DNA from: Axinella damicornis
Lineage: Eukaryota; Porifera; Demospongiae; Axinellida; Axinellidae
Length of the DNA stretch: 64,000 bases
Assembly (NCBI GenBank): GCA_963931865.1
Contig: OZ007507.1
Span: 14,380,450-14,444,449, forward strand
Direction: 5' to 3'
In this document: piece after piece, positions 34,776-56,111 of the stretch
How the letters are laid out: every line of letters starts with the position of its first letter
Position numbering within the stretch: the first letter of the stretch is position 1
The notes under the pieces: generated by a model
Database searches by the model: none
The model's input: only the letters and a program-made list of their open reading frames with translations
What the model was told of the DNA's origin: nothing
Position numbers and translations under genes: made by a program

Positions 34776-36221
34776 ATGGCTGTAGCGAAGGTCTCCGAGA
34801 AGGCTAAATATGGTGGACATGACTATGAATTTTGTGACAAAGTACCTGAAGAGCTTATCTGCAACATCTGCACAAAACCTCTACTTGAGCCACACCTCAC
34901 CGTGTGCTGTGGACAGTACTACTGTGAATCATGCCTCAAATACTGGTTCACTAAACAAAAGAAGGAGAGTTGCCCCCACTGCCGTGCCGAAGGGGTGAAA
35001 TTCCAGCATGTCCCAAACAAAGCTATCGAACGAAAGGTCAATGAACTCAAAATCCGCTGCACTAATCACAAAGATGGATGCCAGTGGGTGGGAGAACTGA
35101 GCAGTTCACAATCCCACCTGAAGTCTGACAAGGGATGCGGGTTTGTCGGAGTGAGCTGCACCAACAAGTGTGGAGATAAGATGAAACGAAAAGACCTGAC
35201 TGAACATACTCGCAGCCATTGCCTCTTACGCCAATACAAGTGCAAGTATTGTGGTCACGAGGACACCTACCATGTCATCACTGCAGAGTGTGGTTCAAAA
35301 GGTACGTGTTATCAACATTATACTAGCCACTATCAGACTTGTCAAAACTATCCCGTGGAGTGTCCAAACAATTGCAATAAAGTGATCCAGAGGAAAGATA
35401 TGATTAAACACTGCGAGCAGTGTCCACTGGAGACGGTCGAATGCCCATTCAAGGATGCAGGCTGTGATGCAAGACTAGTGCGAAAAGAGTTTGAGAGCCA
35501 TATGACTTTAAATACCCAGCAACACCTCCTGCTTGTGATGGGGTCACATCAAACATTGATACAGAAGCATAGAATGTTAGAAGAAAAAGTCAAAAATTTG
35601 GAATCTACAGTCCGAGAATTACAAATGGCAAGGACCAGTACATTAGCTAGCATGGACACCCTCCTGGAATCGTGCACTGAAGATCAGAAACCGCATCTCC
35701 AAACTATGAAGGCAGTTGCTCAGTCATACCACCTGAAGGAGGCAGGAGACTCCATAACTATCACAATGATCAACTTCTCCCATTACAAGCGATCTGGGAC
35801 GGTCTGGTGCAGTCCACCGTTCTATTACAAAGAAGGCTACAAGATGTGTCTGGAGGTGCATCCTAGTGGTGTGAGGTCTGGTGCTGGGTCACACGTTTCT
35901 CTCTCCCTCCTCATGAAGGGAGAGTTTGATGACAAACTTGCGTGGCCAATTTATTTTGATGATCTTAGCGTCACTCTAGCCAAGCAGCCGTTCACTTGTG
36001 AAATGAAAAGAGACTACTTCCCACTTGATCTTAAAGTTTTCAAATGTGTTCGGGACAGTAAAGTGTTGATGAGTGATGAATGCTTTGCCAGCAATCGCAC
36101 AATTATGAGCAACTGCATTAGAAATGATTCACTGGCTTTCAGTGCTAGTGTTAGATTTGAGGTTGAATATCTGGAAGAATATGAAGAAGACATGCCGTGC
36201 ATTTTCAGTTTCAATCAGTAA
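34776..36221 (+). CDS. TRAF-like protein: RING, TRAF zinc fingers, coiled coil, MATH-like domain
   Basis: Intronless in the coding part, 481 residues from ATG at 34776. The open frame reaches further up only through a GTG, which is not used as a start here. A RING-type finger spans about residues 29-72 (CNIC .. CCGQYYCESC .. CPHC). TRAF-type Cys/His fingers follow (about 85-240, with CTNHKDGCQWVGEL and CPNNCNKVIQRKDM), then a coiled coil (about 265-290, LEEKVKNLESTVRELQ) and a MATH/TRAF-C-like C-terminal domain. The RING has Gln where the CGH histidine usually lies, so zinc binding or E3 activity may be altered. The family acts as trimeric cytoplasmic adaptors or ubiquitin ligases in immune and stress signalling, and such genes are often expanded in sponges and cnidarians. 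ATTTCAG at 34743-34750 could end a 5' UTR intron. Confidence 0.85.
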   Translation: MAVAKVSEKAKYGGHDYEFCDKVPEELICNICTKPLLEPHLTVCCGQYYCESCLKYWFTKQKKESCPHCRAEGVKFQHVPNKAIERKVNELKIRCTNHKDGCQWVGELSSSQSHLKSDKGCGFVGVSCTNKCGDKMKRKDLTEHTRSHCLLRQYKCKYCGHEDTYHVITAECGSKGTCYQHYTSHYQTCQNYPVECPNNCNKVIQRKDMIKHCEQCPLETVECPFKDAGCDARLVRKEFESHMTLNTQQHLLLVMGSHQTLIQKHRMLEEKVKNLESTVRELQMARTSTLASMDTLLESCTEDQKPHLQTMKAVAQSYHLKEAGDSITITMINFSHYKRSGTVWCSPPFYYKEGYKMCLEVHPSGVRSGAGSHVSLSLLMKGEFDDKLAWPIYFDDLSVTLAKQPFTCEMKRDYFPLDLKVFKCVRDSKVLMSDECFASNRTIMSNCIRNDSLAFSASVRFEVEYLEEYEEDMPCIFSFNQ

Positions 36222-36409
36222 AAAGACTGCATCTAGTCAGTCTACCTACACAAGGTATAATTACATACCGTAGCCCTCCAGATCTACATGTATTACCATG
36301 ACATTGTATATTTAGCAGTTTCTTTCAGTCCACGTTATGCATAATACGGTTACTATATTTTGTGTGATGTCTGCAAAGCTAGAAGATACATCTGCATGGT
36401 TCTACTTCT

Positions 36410-36625
36410 CTAGAACACTAGCTTCTGCCCTATGAACACAAAACAGTATCTATAGATCTTCAGTCCACAACTGAGCTGTTCGGCTGCATGCATCATGGTA
36501 GAATCCACCCACTTCATTGAAGGAACATCTTCACGCTCTTCCGCTGTTTTGAGGAACTTGTTGATGTCGTACTGTAGTCTCGTCACTTTCGGCTGTTTCG
36601 GGGAATGACGTCGCAAATTGGACAT
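36410..36625 (-). CDS. short ORF or last exon, unidentified
   Basis: Reads MSNLRRHSPKQPKVTR .. KWVDSTMMHAAEQL .. and stops at 36410, about 71 residues. Just upstream on its strand is an excellent acceptor (TTTTTCCTCCCTTCACAG), so it may be a terminal exon. Predicted mostly helical and charged; no family recognised. It is convergent with the TRAF-like gene, about 190 bp between stops. Confidence 0.4.
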   Translation of the reverse strand: MSNLRRHSPKQPKVTRLQYDINKFLKTAEEREDVPSMKWVDSTMMHAAEQLSCGLKIYRYCFVFIGQKLVF

Positions 36626-37107
36626 GTTCAAAACACTGTGAAGGGAGGAAAAAGTACCAAATGTTGAAGATTCGTGTATAAGCTATAGTGACCTTTAGGC
36701 TACTCAACTTATTATGCTGCTATGCATTGCCTTATGCATTATTATTGCAATTTGCAAGCTTGCCACTACTTTGCACTGCTTGAAGATCAAGAAGACTGAT
36801 GTAATATAGTGCATGCTTGGCACAGGTCTCAGATCGAGTATATAGTGACCATCCAGCATTGTTCTCAAGTTATTGTAGCTGGTAACGCTATACTGGCTTG
36901 GTAAGATATTGAGATCTAGAGTGTCTCAATCCCAATTGCTTGCATTGATCAATAGCAGTGGCTATTTCAGTTTAGTTTGGCTCTCAAATCGCAAAGAGAT
37001 CCCTTGTTCCTCATTTATACTGCAGACTAGTTTAGTCTGGTATACTCACTGGTTGACTCATGGAAAGATTTAGTCGTGGTTGTTATTATTCTGAACACAA
37101 TTCCGAA

Positions 37108-38940
37108 TACAGTCGAACCTCCGTTAACGGACCCTCCGAGAAGTGGACAACCTCCCTACAGCGGACACAGTCCGTGTTACGGATTGAAATTACCATAGTA
37201 ACAGTTACTTGTGTGAGACCAAGAGTCGATCCTTCGTTCCTCCTTACTGCTGAGGAGAACTGTATTTGGAAGTCCTAGCAGAGAAATTGATGCTATTTTG
37301 GGTCCAGTTGTGGAAGGATCGAGGTACAACTGCCACATAAGTAACAACCAACACCAATACACAGAGAGAGAGCACAAAAATGCTCTCCAGTTTCGGAAAG
37401 AAGGAATTCATACTCCAAGGACACAATCAGTGATGCACATGAAAGCTGTAAACTCAGACACCGGCCAGAGGTATGCTGAAAATAGAAATGTCGTAGTTGG
37501 CCTAGTTGCAGTGAGCACCGTCCTAGTCTGTTTTAACATGCACATGGCTAACCGCAAATAATTCAGTACTATTGACTGTTCTAGGAGGTATACAACCTGC
37601 ATGATACAGTGGCATGTATGGAACCACTGCAGCTATATAATTTCTGTTTCCTATGTCATTGAACTTCATGCATAATTATGTGTACATACAATAATGAAAT
37701 CAGGGCCTCATCTCCATGAACCAGAGTACATAATTATATTGTTTAACCCACAAATATTGAATCTGCCACCCATAACTTGACAATACTCTATAAGGAGCGG
37801 CTGAAAAGTAAGATTTAGGGCCACAAGTTCAAGTTGTCAGTACTGTCAAAGTATTTGGGTAGTAGCTAATGTTCAAGGAATTAACAGACAGTAACAGTTC
37901 AGGGCCGTAGGAGTAGGTGCGGCAGGTGCGGCGGCCGCTGGACCAATAATATGCTCAGTCTGGCTAGCAAGTTGTTGAATCTTGCAGTTTCATCCCAAGA
38001 TTGCACCAGAAACGATCTCAGAAGGTGTAAAATTCAAAATTTTCCTGGGGGAGGGCCCCTAGACACCCCTATGTGATGCGCTCCGCGCGCTTGATACGCT
38101 TCTCAGTCGGCACGCTGTGCTCGCCACTCTGCCGCCACGATTTCATAGCTCAAAGCGCTCTCCGCCTGACCAAACTAAAACTGCTTCCTACAGCCTGTAG
38201 TTGTAATACTTAAGCAACCTCCGAGAAGCGGACGCTTCTGGATTCCGGACAGCGGACAAGTTCCACGCTCCCTACTGCACTTTACAATACAAAATTGCCT
38301 CAGAATAACGGACACCAAGGAAACCACACCCTAAAAATAGACAAACCGTGTACCGCACGCACGCGCCAAAAGTAAACAGTTACAATACTAGCATGCATGC
38401 AACGATAGGGACACTAGGTTCCTTGAAGAGCTTGAGGACCATCATGAAGAAGCCAGTAGAGACAGTGACGATGAAGAAGATGACACTACTGAACAAGAAG
38501 AACCCCTCAAGCTGAAGAGTTACAAGGAGGCTGCAGTTGCCTTGAAAGAAGTTTTTCAATTTCTAGGGCATGGAGATGAAGTCATGTCTATCAGTTGCAC
38601 GATTTGACAGGATTGTGGAACTAAAGCATGCTTCAACAAGACAGACAACACTACATGACTATTTCCACACTGACTAACAGTTGTTCATACATTATGTGCT
38701 TTACTCCAAGTTGATTAATTCAGAACCACATGTAGCTAATCACCCATTTAATTGTTCCCTTTGCTGTTTTCCAACATTGAATTTCAATACTGACAGTCAT
38801 TATCATTACTCTTATCGTTTTATACATTGTAGAGATGATATGAGATCGAAATATGGTGAACCTCCGAGATAGGGACAACCTCCGAAGAGAGGACAAAAGT
38901 CCCATTCCCAAAGTGTCCTTTCTTCGGAGGTTCGACTGTA
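37108..38940. mobile_element. Tigger/pogo-like DNA transposon remnant
   Basis: Terminal inverted repeats TACAGTCGAACCTCCG (37108) and CGGAGGTTCGACTGTA (38940) begin and end with TA, as expected for Tc1/mariner-pogo insertions. Subterminal repeats of the CCTCCGAGAAG..GGACA type occur at 37125, 38218 and 38862. Near 38410-38675 the plus strand keeps a transposase-tail signature: an acidic stretch (DSDDEEDDTTEQEE), LKSYKEAAVALKEVFQFLG, then after a frame change RFDRIVELKHASTRQTTLHD and YFHTD with a stop. No DDE core is recognisable, so it is internally rearranged and inactive. Confidence 0.7.
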
Positions 38941-39041
38941 CAGTATAGAGGTGTGTCGATCCATTTTTGTCCATCACAACGTACATCACTAGATGGCAGA
39001 ATTGTAGTTAACCACTAGGATTCTGCTGTATAGGTTTAGGG

Positions 39042-39157
39042 TAGCCTCGATCGTTCCCAAGCCGCAGATTTTATATATCTCACAGCCGTATAGGGGAAAA
39101 TCGATTTTTCTCTACGGCTGCAAAATAAAATCTGGGCAAAGGCCTGGGAATGAGGAG
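39042..39157. mobile_element. MITE of the TAGCCTCG family, degraded ends
   Basis: TAGCCTCGATCGTTCCC .. GGCCTGGGAATGAGG with inner inverted pair CAGATTTTAT..CAGCCGTA / TACGGCTG..ATAAAATCTG, as in the copy at 921-1010. No clear target duplication. Confidence 0.7.
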
Positions 39158-39562
39158 GATAACCAAAGCATCCAATAGAGTTGGCCAATTGCATGGAATT
39201 TATATATTCTCAGTACATTTACATGTACCCATACCCAAAGGGGGAGGGGGAGTCTGGTACAGTTGAGTACAGAAAGCCATTATGGGCTACAGCTTTGTAT
39301 TATGAGGATTCCTAAGTGCCAATTAAAGATGATAATTATGGAGGCTCTCAAGGAGGTGCTAGATGTATTGAGTTAACTACTATCACTTCACTGACTCCAC
39401 ACTTAATTATAAGCCACCTGTGAAGTGCCACAATTACAGTCATGCAGATTCATGCCACCGAAATTGCAACTGTACCATGGAGACTCCCCTTCCCCTTTTG
39501 GGTTGGGAGTCTGGTTCCAAGACTAGGAATTATCATGCCGAATAGCTGAAGCTGATCCTATA

Positions 39563-40213
39563 CCGTAGTCTCTCGAAAATACGCCCACCCTCCTTTTTCG
39601 CGACAAGTTGTTGCAAAGGGTCATTTATTACTCGAAAGTACGCCCACCCTATTAGCTCGAACAGTGAATGGCTCCGGAAGAAAGAGGTTGGACTAACAAA
39701 GGCTGTACTATTTGCAATGAATTTCATTATGTTGCATGCCATTGCATAATCAGCTGTGTACTGAATGCATGACATGAGACCGTCACGGCACGTGCTGTGC
39801 ATTGCATGTTTGTGTCTTCGCGTGTGAAATCGCCTTAGCGTAGCACTTGCAGCGCACTACGGATTTCTAGGAAGCAGCAGTAATCGGCATGTCCTGAAGA
39901 TAGTCTGCGCACTCTACGTCATTCAAGCAGTCCTGCTGTGTCTTGTTTGCTGTTCCTGTAACTACTAGTACTCACACGAAGAGATTGTTCCTGCTCACCA
40001 AGAAACTCCGGGACTAGTAGTAGTTAATAAGCCTTGCTAGAATGACTGTTGCAGTACATGTATTGCACTCGTATACGCATGTACTTCTGTACTTGGGTGG
40101 GCCTACTTTCGAGTCAAGGGTGGGCCTATTTTCGGGAGAGGGGTCCTCGAAAATACGCCCTTTGAGCAGATTCTAAATTCATCGCCCATGGGCGTATTTT
40201 CGAGAGACTATGG
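39563..40213. mobile_element. 651-bp TA-flanked nonautonomous DNA element, copy A
   Basis: Ends CCGTAGTCTCTCGAAAATAC and GTATTTTCGAGAGACTATGG, flanked by TA on both sides. Subterminal GGGTGGGC blocks recur internally. A second, inverted copy is at 62050-62733. Mariner-type insertion chemistry is inferred from the TA duplication. Confidence 0.85.
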
Positions 40214-40475
40214 TACAAGTACAAGTGTACATCAGAATCAGTATTATCAGAGAACGCGGTAGCGTTCTCTATTTAGGGACGGCTAAGAAAATTTCGAAAT
40301 ACCATACTGATGCACCAGCAGGAAAACGGCCAAAGAAGCTACTACCCCCCAAACCAAGCATGCAGACAGAATGATACTGCCTAGCAGTTCACAAAAACAC
40401 TCGCAAACGTACCTGAGAGTACGCGGGAGTCGAGAAATAAGTCGCCGTAAAATTCCGATGTCGTCATCTTCTTTC

Positions 40476-40497
40476 TTTCTTTCTTTCTTCTTCTTTC
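40476..40497. repeat. (CTTT)n microsatellite
   Basis: TTCTTTCTTTCTTTC tract just left of the LINE fragment. Confidence 0.9.
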
Positions 40498-40538
40498 TCA
40501 TTGACTAGCATGAGTACTAAAGTACTGCTCTTCCTTAG

Positions 40539-41847
40539 AGATGCATACTCGAAACACGGGTGCTGCTAAGTCATGGAACTACGGAGGCCTTCACATGTAA
40601 TAAAGGAGTTAGACAAGGCTGCCCCCTAAGCCCAATCCTGTTTACGTTATACACAGCTGATTTGATGAGAGAATTGCACCAGCAGGACCATGGTCCAAGG
40701 CTTGAAAGCAGACAGGTACCAGGATTAATGTTTGCAGACGACCTGGCTCTACTGGCCGATACCCCAGAGAAACTACAGTCTGCATTGAATGTGCTCCACA
40801 TGTACTGTGAGAAATGGGAACTTACAGTTAACATGAAGAAAACAAAGATTCTAGTATTTGGACAAGTAGGGAAAACATCTGCGACCTGGTACTACAATGA
40901 CAACCCTCTAGAACAAGTTACATCATATCGGTACTTGGGAATCATCTTTCACCAGAATGGAATGTTCAATGAAGCTACTGAGGCGTTGAGCAAGAGTGCA
41001 TTGAAAGTTATGAATATGATATTTGTTATGTCTAGGGAATGTGGAGGGTTTTCGTGTGACACTCTACGCTCACTGTTTACTGCACTGGTGCAACCGGTAT
41101 TGGAATATGGAAGTGAAATCTGGGGTCTGAGAGAATTCCTTATAATGGAAAGGACAGTGCTCAAATATTGTAAGAAAATGCTGGGGCTGCCTTTCACGGC
41201 AACAAACAATGCAGTGTATGGAGAGACTGGACGACTCCCACTCTGGATTAGAACACAGTATCGTGTCATGAAGTTCTGGAATAGATTGCATGGAGAAGTG
41301 CCTAGCTTGGTAAAGGAAGCCCTAACAGCATCCAAGCAATTGCAAACATCCTGGGCCAGTGGTGTACGGCGTCTGCTACAGACCTATGGGGTTGTGGACA
41401 TAGGGAGCTCTCTGCACCTTATCCAAAAGAAAATGGAAGATACATTTGTGTGTAAATGGTATGCCGATCTTTGGAATGATGAAAGGACAGTTGGGGGAAA
41501 CAAGCTGCGCACCTATCGAACTTTCAAATTCAAATTTGGATGGGAGGATTACTTGTCTGTGGTGACAAATAGAAGACATCGAATTGCTATGTGTAGACTG
41601 AGAGTGAGCTGCCACAACCTAAGGAGATGGGAGATATAAAAGACCTCAAATTCCAGCAGAGCAACGAATATGTCTATACTGTAACAGTGGAATGGTGGAC
41701 GACGAGAAACATTTTATAACAGGCTGCAGAATCACACAGGGCTACAGAGATATTTTGTACAAAGCTGCTTCAAAAGACAACCCTAGAATTATCAGAACAA
41801 GAGAAGATGTTATTTATGTTCACCACCACCAACACCAACATTATTAG
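40539..41847 (+). pseudogene. 5'-truncated non-LTR (LINE) reverse transcriptase
   Basis: The frame from about 40539 carries RT motifs GVRQGCPLSPILFTLYTADL, the catalytic FADDLALLAD and KWELTVNMKKTKILVFG, followed by a typical LINE thumb region. It stops at 41639. Shifting one base near 41629 restores RYKRPQIPAEQRICLYC and a C-terminal CxxC..H..C knuckle (CLYCNSGMVDDEKHF, TGC) up to a stop at 41847. The N-terminal endonuclease and first RT motifs are absent. Dead, 5'-truncated copy. The 12-bp ATTGACTAGCAT occurs at both 40500 and 42021 and may be the target duplication. Confidence 0.85.
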
Positions 41848-42732
41848 GAAGCTAGCTTGGTTTATATCAGAATGCTTTTCGTGCAGAATGTGTTTTACCG
41901 GCATATAAATCCTTCATTTTTGTCACTTAGTCCTTATACTTGTCTGTCATTTTCTATATATATATGTAGCTACTGACTGATGGGCCACCTTGGGCCTCTA
42001 CAAGTCATTAAAATTCATCAATTGACTAGCATAGCTGGACAACAAACTGAGCTAGTTCACTCACAGAACAACATCGCTTTCGTCGTAGTAGCTCCTTTCG
42101 GCCCTTTTGACTACATACTGGCAAGAACGGCACTGCTGGCTAGCTACGATTCCGTGAATTGCTATATAGCACGAAGCCATTTTGATGCAACCAGAGATCA
42201 CGCGTGCCATATGCGCATGCGCAGTTCACATGCAAACGCACATTGCTTTCTTTTTTGCTGGTGATGGTTGCATTTCGGGCACTTGCTGATCAGTTGAATC
42301 CTTGTGAATCCATCATCTGGTGCATCACTACCGCTGCAAGGAATTTCTGCCAACCTGTTCTTGCCAAGATCTATCGTGACTCTTCCATCATGGAGGCGTG
42401 GCTTTCTTCTCATGACGTAACTACAGTGCAGAACATGTACCACGTACCAAAGAACTGTGAGTGAGGCTACAGTTTTGGCGTTTGAACTTCGAAGTGTTTG
42501 CTGAATCTGTCTAATCCGTCGTCTGGTGGCACACTCCTAGGAGCTATCATCTATGAACGTATCCTAGTGGTACCTACCAGTTTGGTATCAGTAAGCATTT
42601 TTGTGATCGCAAACTCGGTTTGAGGTATACTGAGTTCAGTATTCATCTATCTATCTATGTTGTCATTCTTTATCTATCTATAATGTATATACTCTACCCA
42701 AGAGCAATGGGTATGATCACTTTTGGTCTAAT

Positions 42733-43352
42733 TACCCCGCGCGCGCATGTGCGAAGCGGGGTTAAGCAATCGGTTTTGTCTGTCAGTCAGTCAGTCAGTC
42801 AGCTCAGTCAGTCGTCTGTCAGTCAGTCGTCTGTCAGGTGGAAAAAATTGAAATCTCGCCACATAGACCCTCAAAAAACATCCAAATGGAGTCAAACAAT
42901 AGCAAATAGCAAAAAACGCTCTATGTGTACCTGACTGAAGTCAAGGCGCTCCGTTTCGCTGTATTTCGGCTATTTCCTACTTTTCATAACTATTCATAAC
43001 ATTGGCTCCACCTCTTCGTGACTTCAAGAACAGGACACGCAGTGCATTTGGAAACTTCATGCTTCGAGATGACCGCTAGGAAACTGCTTTCTCACGATCT
43101 ATGTACTTCACAGACATCATGGCTATTGTTTCGGCTGTTTTTTCCAGCTATTTCCTATTATTCGTAACATTTGGCCCCACGTACCTCTCCAGCTTCACAA
43201 TACGGTAAGTGGTCACTCCCACACCTTGGATATGGCCATACACGAACACAGTATATGCGATAGCAGCCCTGTTCGCCGTTGCGCATAGGCAGAGATGTCA
43301 CGTCGATTGTAGCTGCACTGCATGCATCCTGGCCTGATGTTCAGCGCGGGGT
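42733..43352. mobile_element. ~620-bp repeat with TACCCCGCGC ends
   Basis: TACCCCGCGCGCG at the left and CAGCGCGGGGTA at the right are inverted. Inside are a (CAGT)n-like tract (42777-42836) and two similar segments around TATTTCGGCTATTTCC and CCAGCTATTTCCTATTATTC. No intact ORF. Confidence 0.55.
42777..42836. repeat. (CAGT)n-type microsatellite
   Basis: GTCAGTCAGTCAGTCAGTCAG, interrupted by CGTCTGTCAG units. Confidence 0.9.
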
Positions 43353-43613
43353 ATGTGTTCTATGAACACCTCTAGTTACATAAAAGCAATAATGGATCAT
43401 TACTTCCTGGTGAATCACAACAAGGAAGGAGCAATTGTGCTGCCCAGAGCAGTAGGATCCTCAACCACATCCATCAAGGCAGCTCTCCTTTGCACAGTGA
43501 TGACCTAGCTAGAGATTGTTCAGTCAAACATTTTGGTTATACATCCATCTCTGATACATAATTTACCCCTATCGTTAGAAACTTACGCATTCCATGCGCT
43601 CAAAAAACCTCAA

Positions 43614-43911
43614 ACTAGAAACAAAAAATTTTCTTACAAAAATTACAAACGGTTTAGTGATGGCCACGTACCCCGATCGACTCTCGAAAAAGCAGACAAA
43701 CAAGGAATGCAATTAACCAGCCTCAGTCCCATCCCATCCCTAAATTCTACATTTTCAATGGGATGGGACTGAGCCTGGTCTACATTTTTCAATGGGATGG
43801 GACTGAGCCTGGTTAATGGCATTCCTTGTTTGTCTGCTTTTTCGGGAGTCGATCGGGGTGGCCATCACTAAATAGTTTGTAATTTTTGTAAGAAAATTTT
43901 TTGTTTCTAGT
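43614..43911. repeat. ~300-bp foldback with ~120-bp arms
   Basis: The left arm from CTAGAAACAAAAAATTTTCT to CAGTCCCATCCCAT pairs with the right arm ATGGGATGGGACTG .. AGAAAATTTTTTGTTTCTAG, with few mismatches. GGGATGGGACTGAGCCTGGT is also duplicated at the centre. Foldback transposon or inverted duplication. Confidence 0.85.
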
Positions 43912-44256
43912 ACTACAATCATAATTATACATTGCTCAGTTCCAGTACATGTCCTCCAGGCCCAGTGTCATACACCCTGCTGTAACCTCCAGGCCCAGTG
44001 TTTATGGTTCTGTACTGCAATGAAAAGCTGGGCAGGGGTCTGGGAATGAGGCTAACCTAGCTGCAAGTCTCGTGTCTGAATCTGGATCCTGGAGCCACAT
44101 ATATATAGTCTAGCTGCTACTGAAGTTTGTGTCCACAACAGTAGCAATGAGGTGCACAAAATTGAAAACTACAGTGAAACACAAAAATAATTATATCAAG
44201 ATGTGCATGTGCAGGTGCTTGCAATGTATGATTAGGGAGAGTGAAGTTGTCACTGT

Positions 44257-50693
<6,437 letters not shown>

Positions 50694-50748
50694 TTTTCCT
50701 CAACTTGAAGGGGGAAGAGAGAGGTAGAGTAGATGATTTCGAAATAGA

Positions 50749-50788
50749 CTTGCAAAGACGTGCAACGTGTCCTTTGCAAGCGCACAGT
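50749..50788 (-). promoter_or_regulatory. alpha-tubulin 5' leader block, gene 1
   Basis: CTTGCAAAGGACAC and CTTTGCAAG (minus strand) align with the blocks of genes 2 and 3 at nearly the same distance (about 55-95 bp) upstream of the ATG. It is the most diverged of the three, and no TATA box was seen. Confidence 0.45.
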
Positions 50789-51726
50789 TAGACGACCAAA
50801 CTAGTCACTTGCCACGAGCTGTCAGTTCACAGTTGCGTCAGGGTCGTCGCGCGCTTTTGCTGTTTGCCAATTCACCACATCCTGTTACGTACGTAATCAC
50901 GAAGCCATGCATGTGTACATATCATGTCATTGCTGTTGATACTGCAAAAGATCGAGCCATTATAGAGCAGACAGAAATTCTGTGCTCAGATTGCTTATGT
51001 CTACAAAAAGCAGCACACACAGTCTGGAAGGGTGCATGCAACAAGAACAAACGTGTGCCGGGAAATACCACACTTTCCTGCAGGGAGTCTTGCGTTGGCA
51101 GATGTGACAGGACCCTGGGTTTAAGCATGGATAATTATTATCCATGGTTTAAGTGTAAATTAAACAACGCCTACAGCGTAGCTCTGTACGTATCATCTTG
51201 GCACTCCATGGTTGGTCAATCTATAGCAACAGCATCTTCACAAAGGACACTTATGCACCACACCAAAGTTGCCATGACAGTTTTGCTACTGGAGTTGGTA
51301 TTTGCTATGTCTGCAGTATACTGATCCAGTCACAAGTTCTCACAAGCCCAAATATGGTTAATTGTGTTATGCTAATGAAATTCATTTAGCAATTAGGAAA
51401 ATATTCATTTCCTATAGCTATAACCCAGTGAAGTTAGCTACAGGCCCGTAGCCAGTTACTAGCTGTGACTAGGGTTGTGTATTTATACTCTGAGCCATGA
51501 CAACCCACCGTACAAGGAGTATAATTATGCATGTAGAACCATGCCATTGTAGGAAAGGTAAAGAGAGAATACTATCGGACCATTTCCATGCTCCATTGCA
51601 TTTCTGAAATGGATTCCCTTTTCCACAGCTGAACCAAAATAAACATGGGAAACAAGTAGAATGACAAACATACACATATCATAGCACTGTATAGGATCAT
51701 TTATAAAAGTGAAGTTCAGTCAATGT

Positions 51727-53399
<1,673 letters not shown>

Positions 53400-53445
53400 T
53401 TTGCATCAACAAAGGTAGGCAGAACTTCAACTTATAAATAATAAC

Positions 53446-53488
53446 ACTCGCAAAGGACAAAGTAACGGTGTCCGTTCGCAAGCACTGA
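53446..53488 (-). promoter_or_regulatory. alpha-tubulin 5' leader block, gene 2
   Basis: On the minus strand: CTTGCGAACGGACACCGTTAC followed by CTTTGCGAGTG. It contains a Myb-type CCGTTA core. A TATA-like GGTATATATTA lies ~30-40 bp further upstream (about 53516-53526). Confidence 0.5.
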
Positions 53489-54386
53489 ATAAAATGCAGG
53501 CAATAGAGCGTTGTAATAATATATACCTTTCTACAGCATGACGGTGCAAGAGTACAAATCTAAAAATAGCACTAAGCAATTACGTTTGCATTACCGGTTG
53601 ACCGTTGACGTCATGACCCCGAATAAACGGTACACGCAGCGCCGAGATGGGAAGAGGGGCTGCACAGCATGACATCTGGCCGACACTGCTAGTGCTTCCA
53701 GCCACAGTCCTATAGGTATTGAATTTATCAGTGAAACAGTTCAAAGTTAGAGTTCCAAGAGAAGAAGTACACAGCCCTCCTCGGCCTCGTAGCTACAGCC
53801 TTGGGGCCCGCTTCAATGCTAAGTCACTGACCTAAGTGAAGAAGCACAGTACTGACTCCAGTCCTGTACATATATAGTAGCCTTGCACACACACAGTGAC
53901 AAGTCAAGCCTGGGAACGAGGCTAAGGTCAAGCTAGCAGAAAAGAATGTGGACAGCCGACAGGGCATTCACAAGATTTCTGTTGCTGCAGCTAAAATTAA
54001 TTTCAAGTCTACACTGAAACACAATTCCTTGTGTGATGGGTTCAATCATCAATGTGAAGGTTGCATGGGACGTATACGTACAGAAGATGTAGTGCTCTAG
54101 TTGCATAATTATAGCAGTGAACATGCACCTTGCACCTGTGGCCGTGGGGCGGGAAGTCAATCCAGCTTGGATCATAATAATGACAGCATGATTTGACTGA
54201 TCGATCGTTCATTACTTCATTACCATGCATGTGATTACTTACCTATACCGTATCAGAGTCATCATGCATCAGCATTATTTACGTGCCAAAACAGAACACT
54301 TTTTCAAACAGGTATATACAGAGGGTAAACAAGTGAAGCTCAGCTACTGTCTATACACGGAACGGTTGTACTAAAACAACACTGGT

Positions 54387-55984
<1,598 letters not shown>

Positions 55985-56042
55985 TTTGCTTCAAGTTCTC
56001 GCGGAGAAGAAGAGAAGAGTTAGGGAGTTTGAGAGAAAGGTA

Positions 56043-56089
56043 CACTTGCAAAAAACGTAGTAACGGCGTTCAAATCGCAAGTTCAGAAT
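56043..56089 (-). promoter_or_regulatory. alpha-tubulin 5' leader block, gene 3
   Basis: On the minus strand: AACTTGCGATTTGAACGCCG, then TTACT and TTTTGCAAGTG, aligned with gene 2. Likely 5' UTR or initiator region given the TATA box upstream. Confidence 0.5.
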
Positions 56090-56111
56090 GAGCGCGAAGG
56101 GGCGGAACGTC

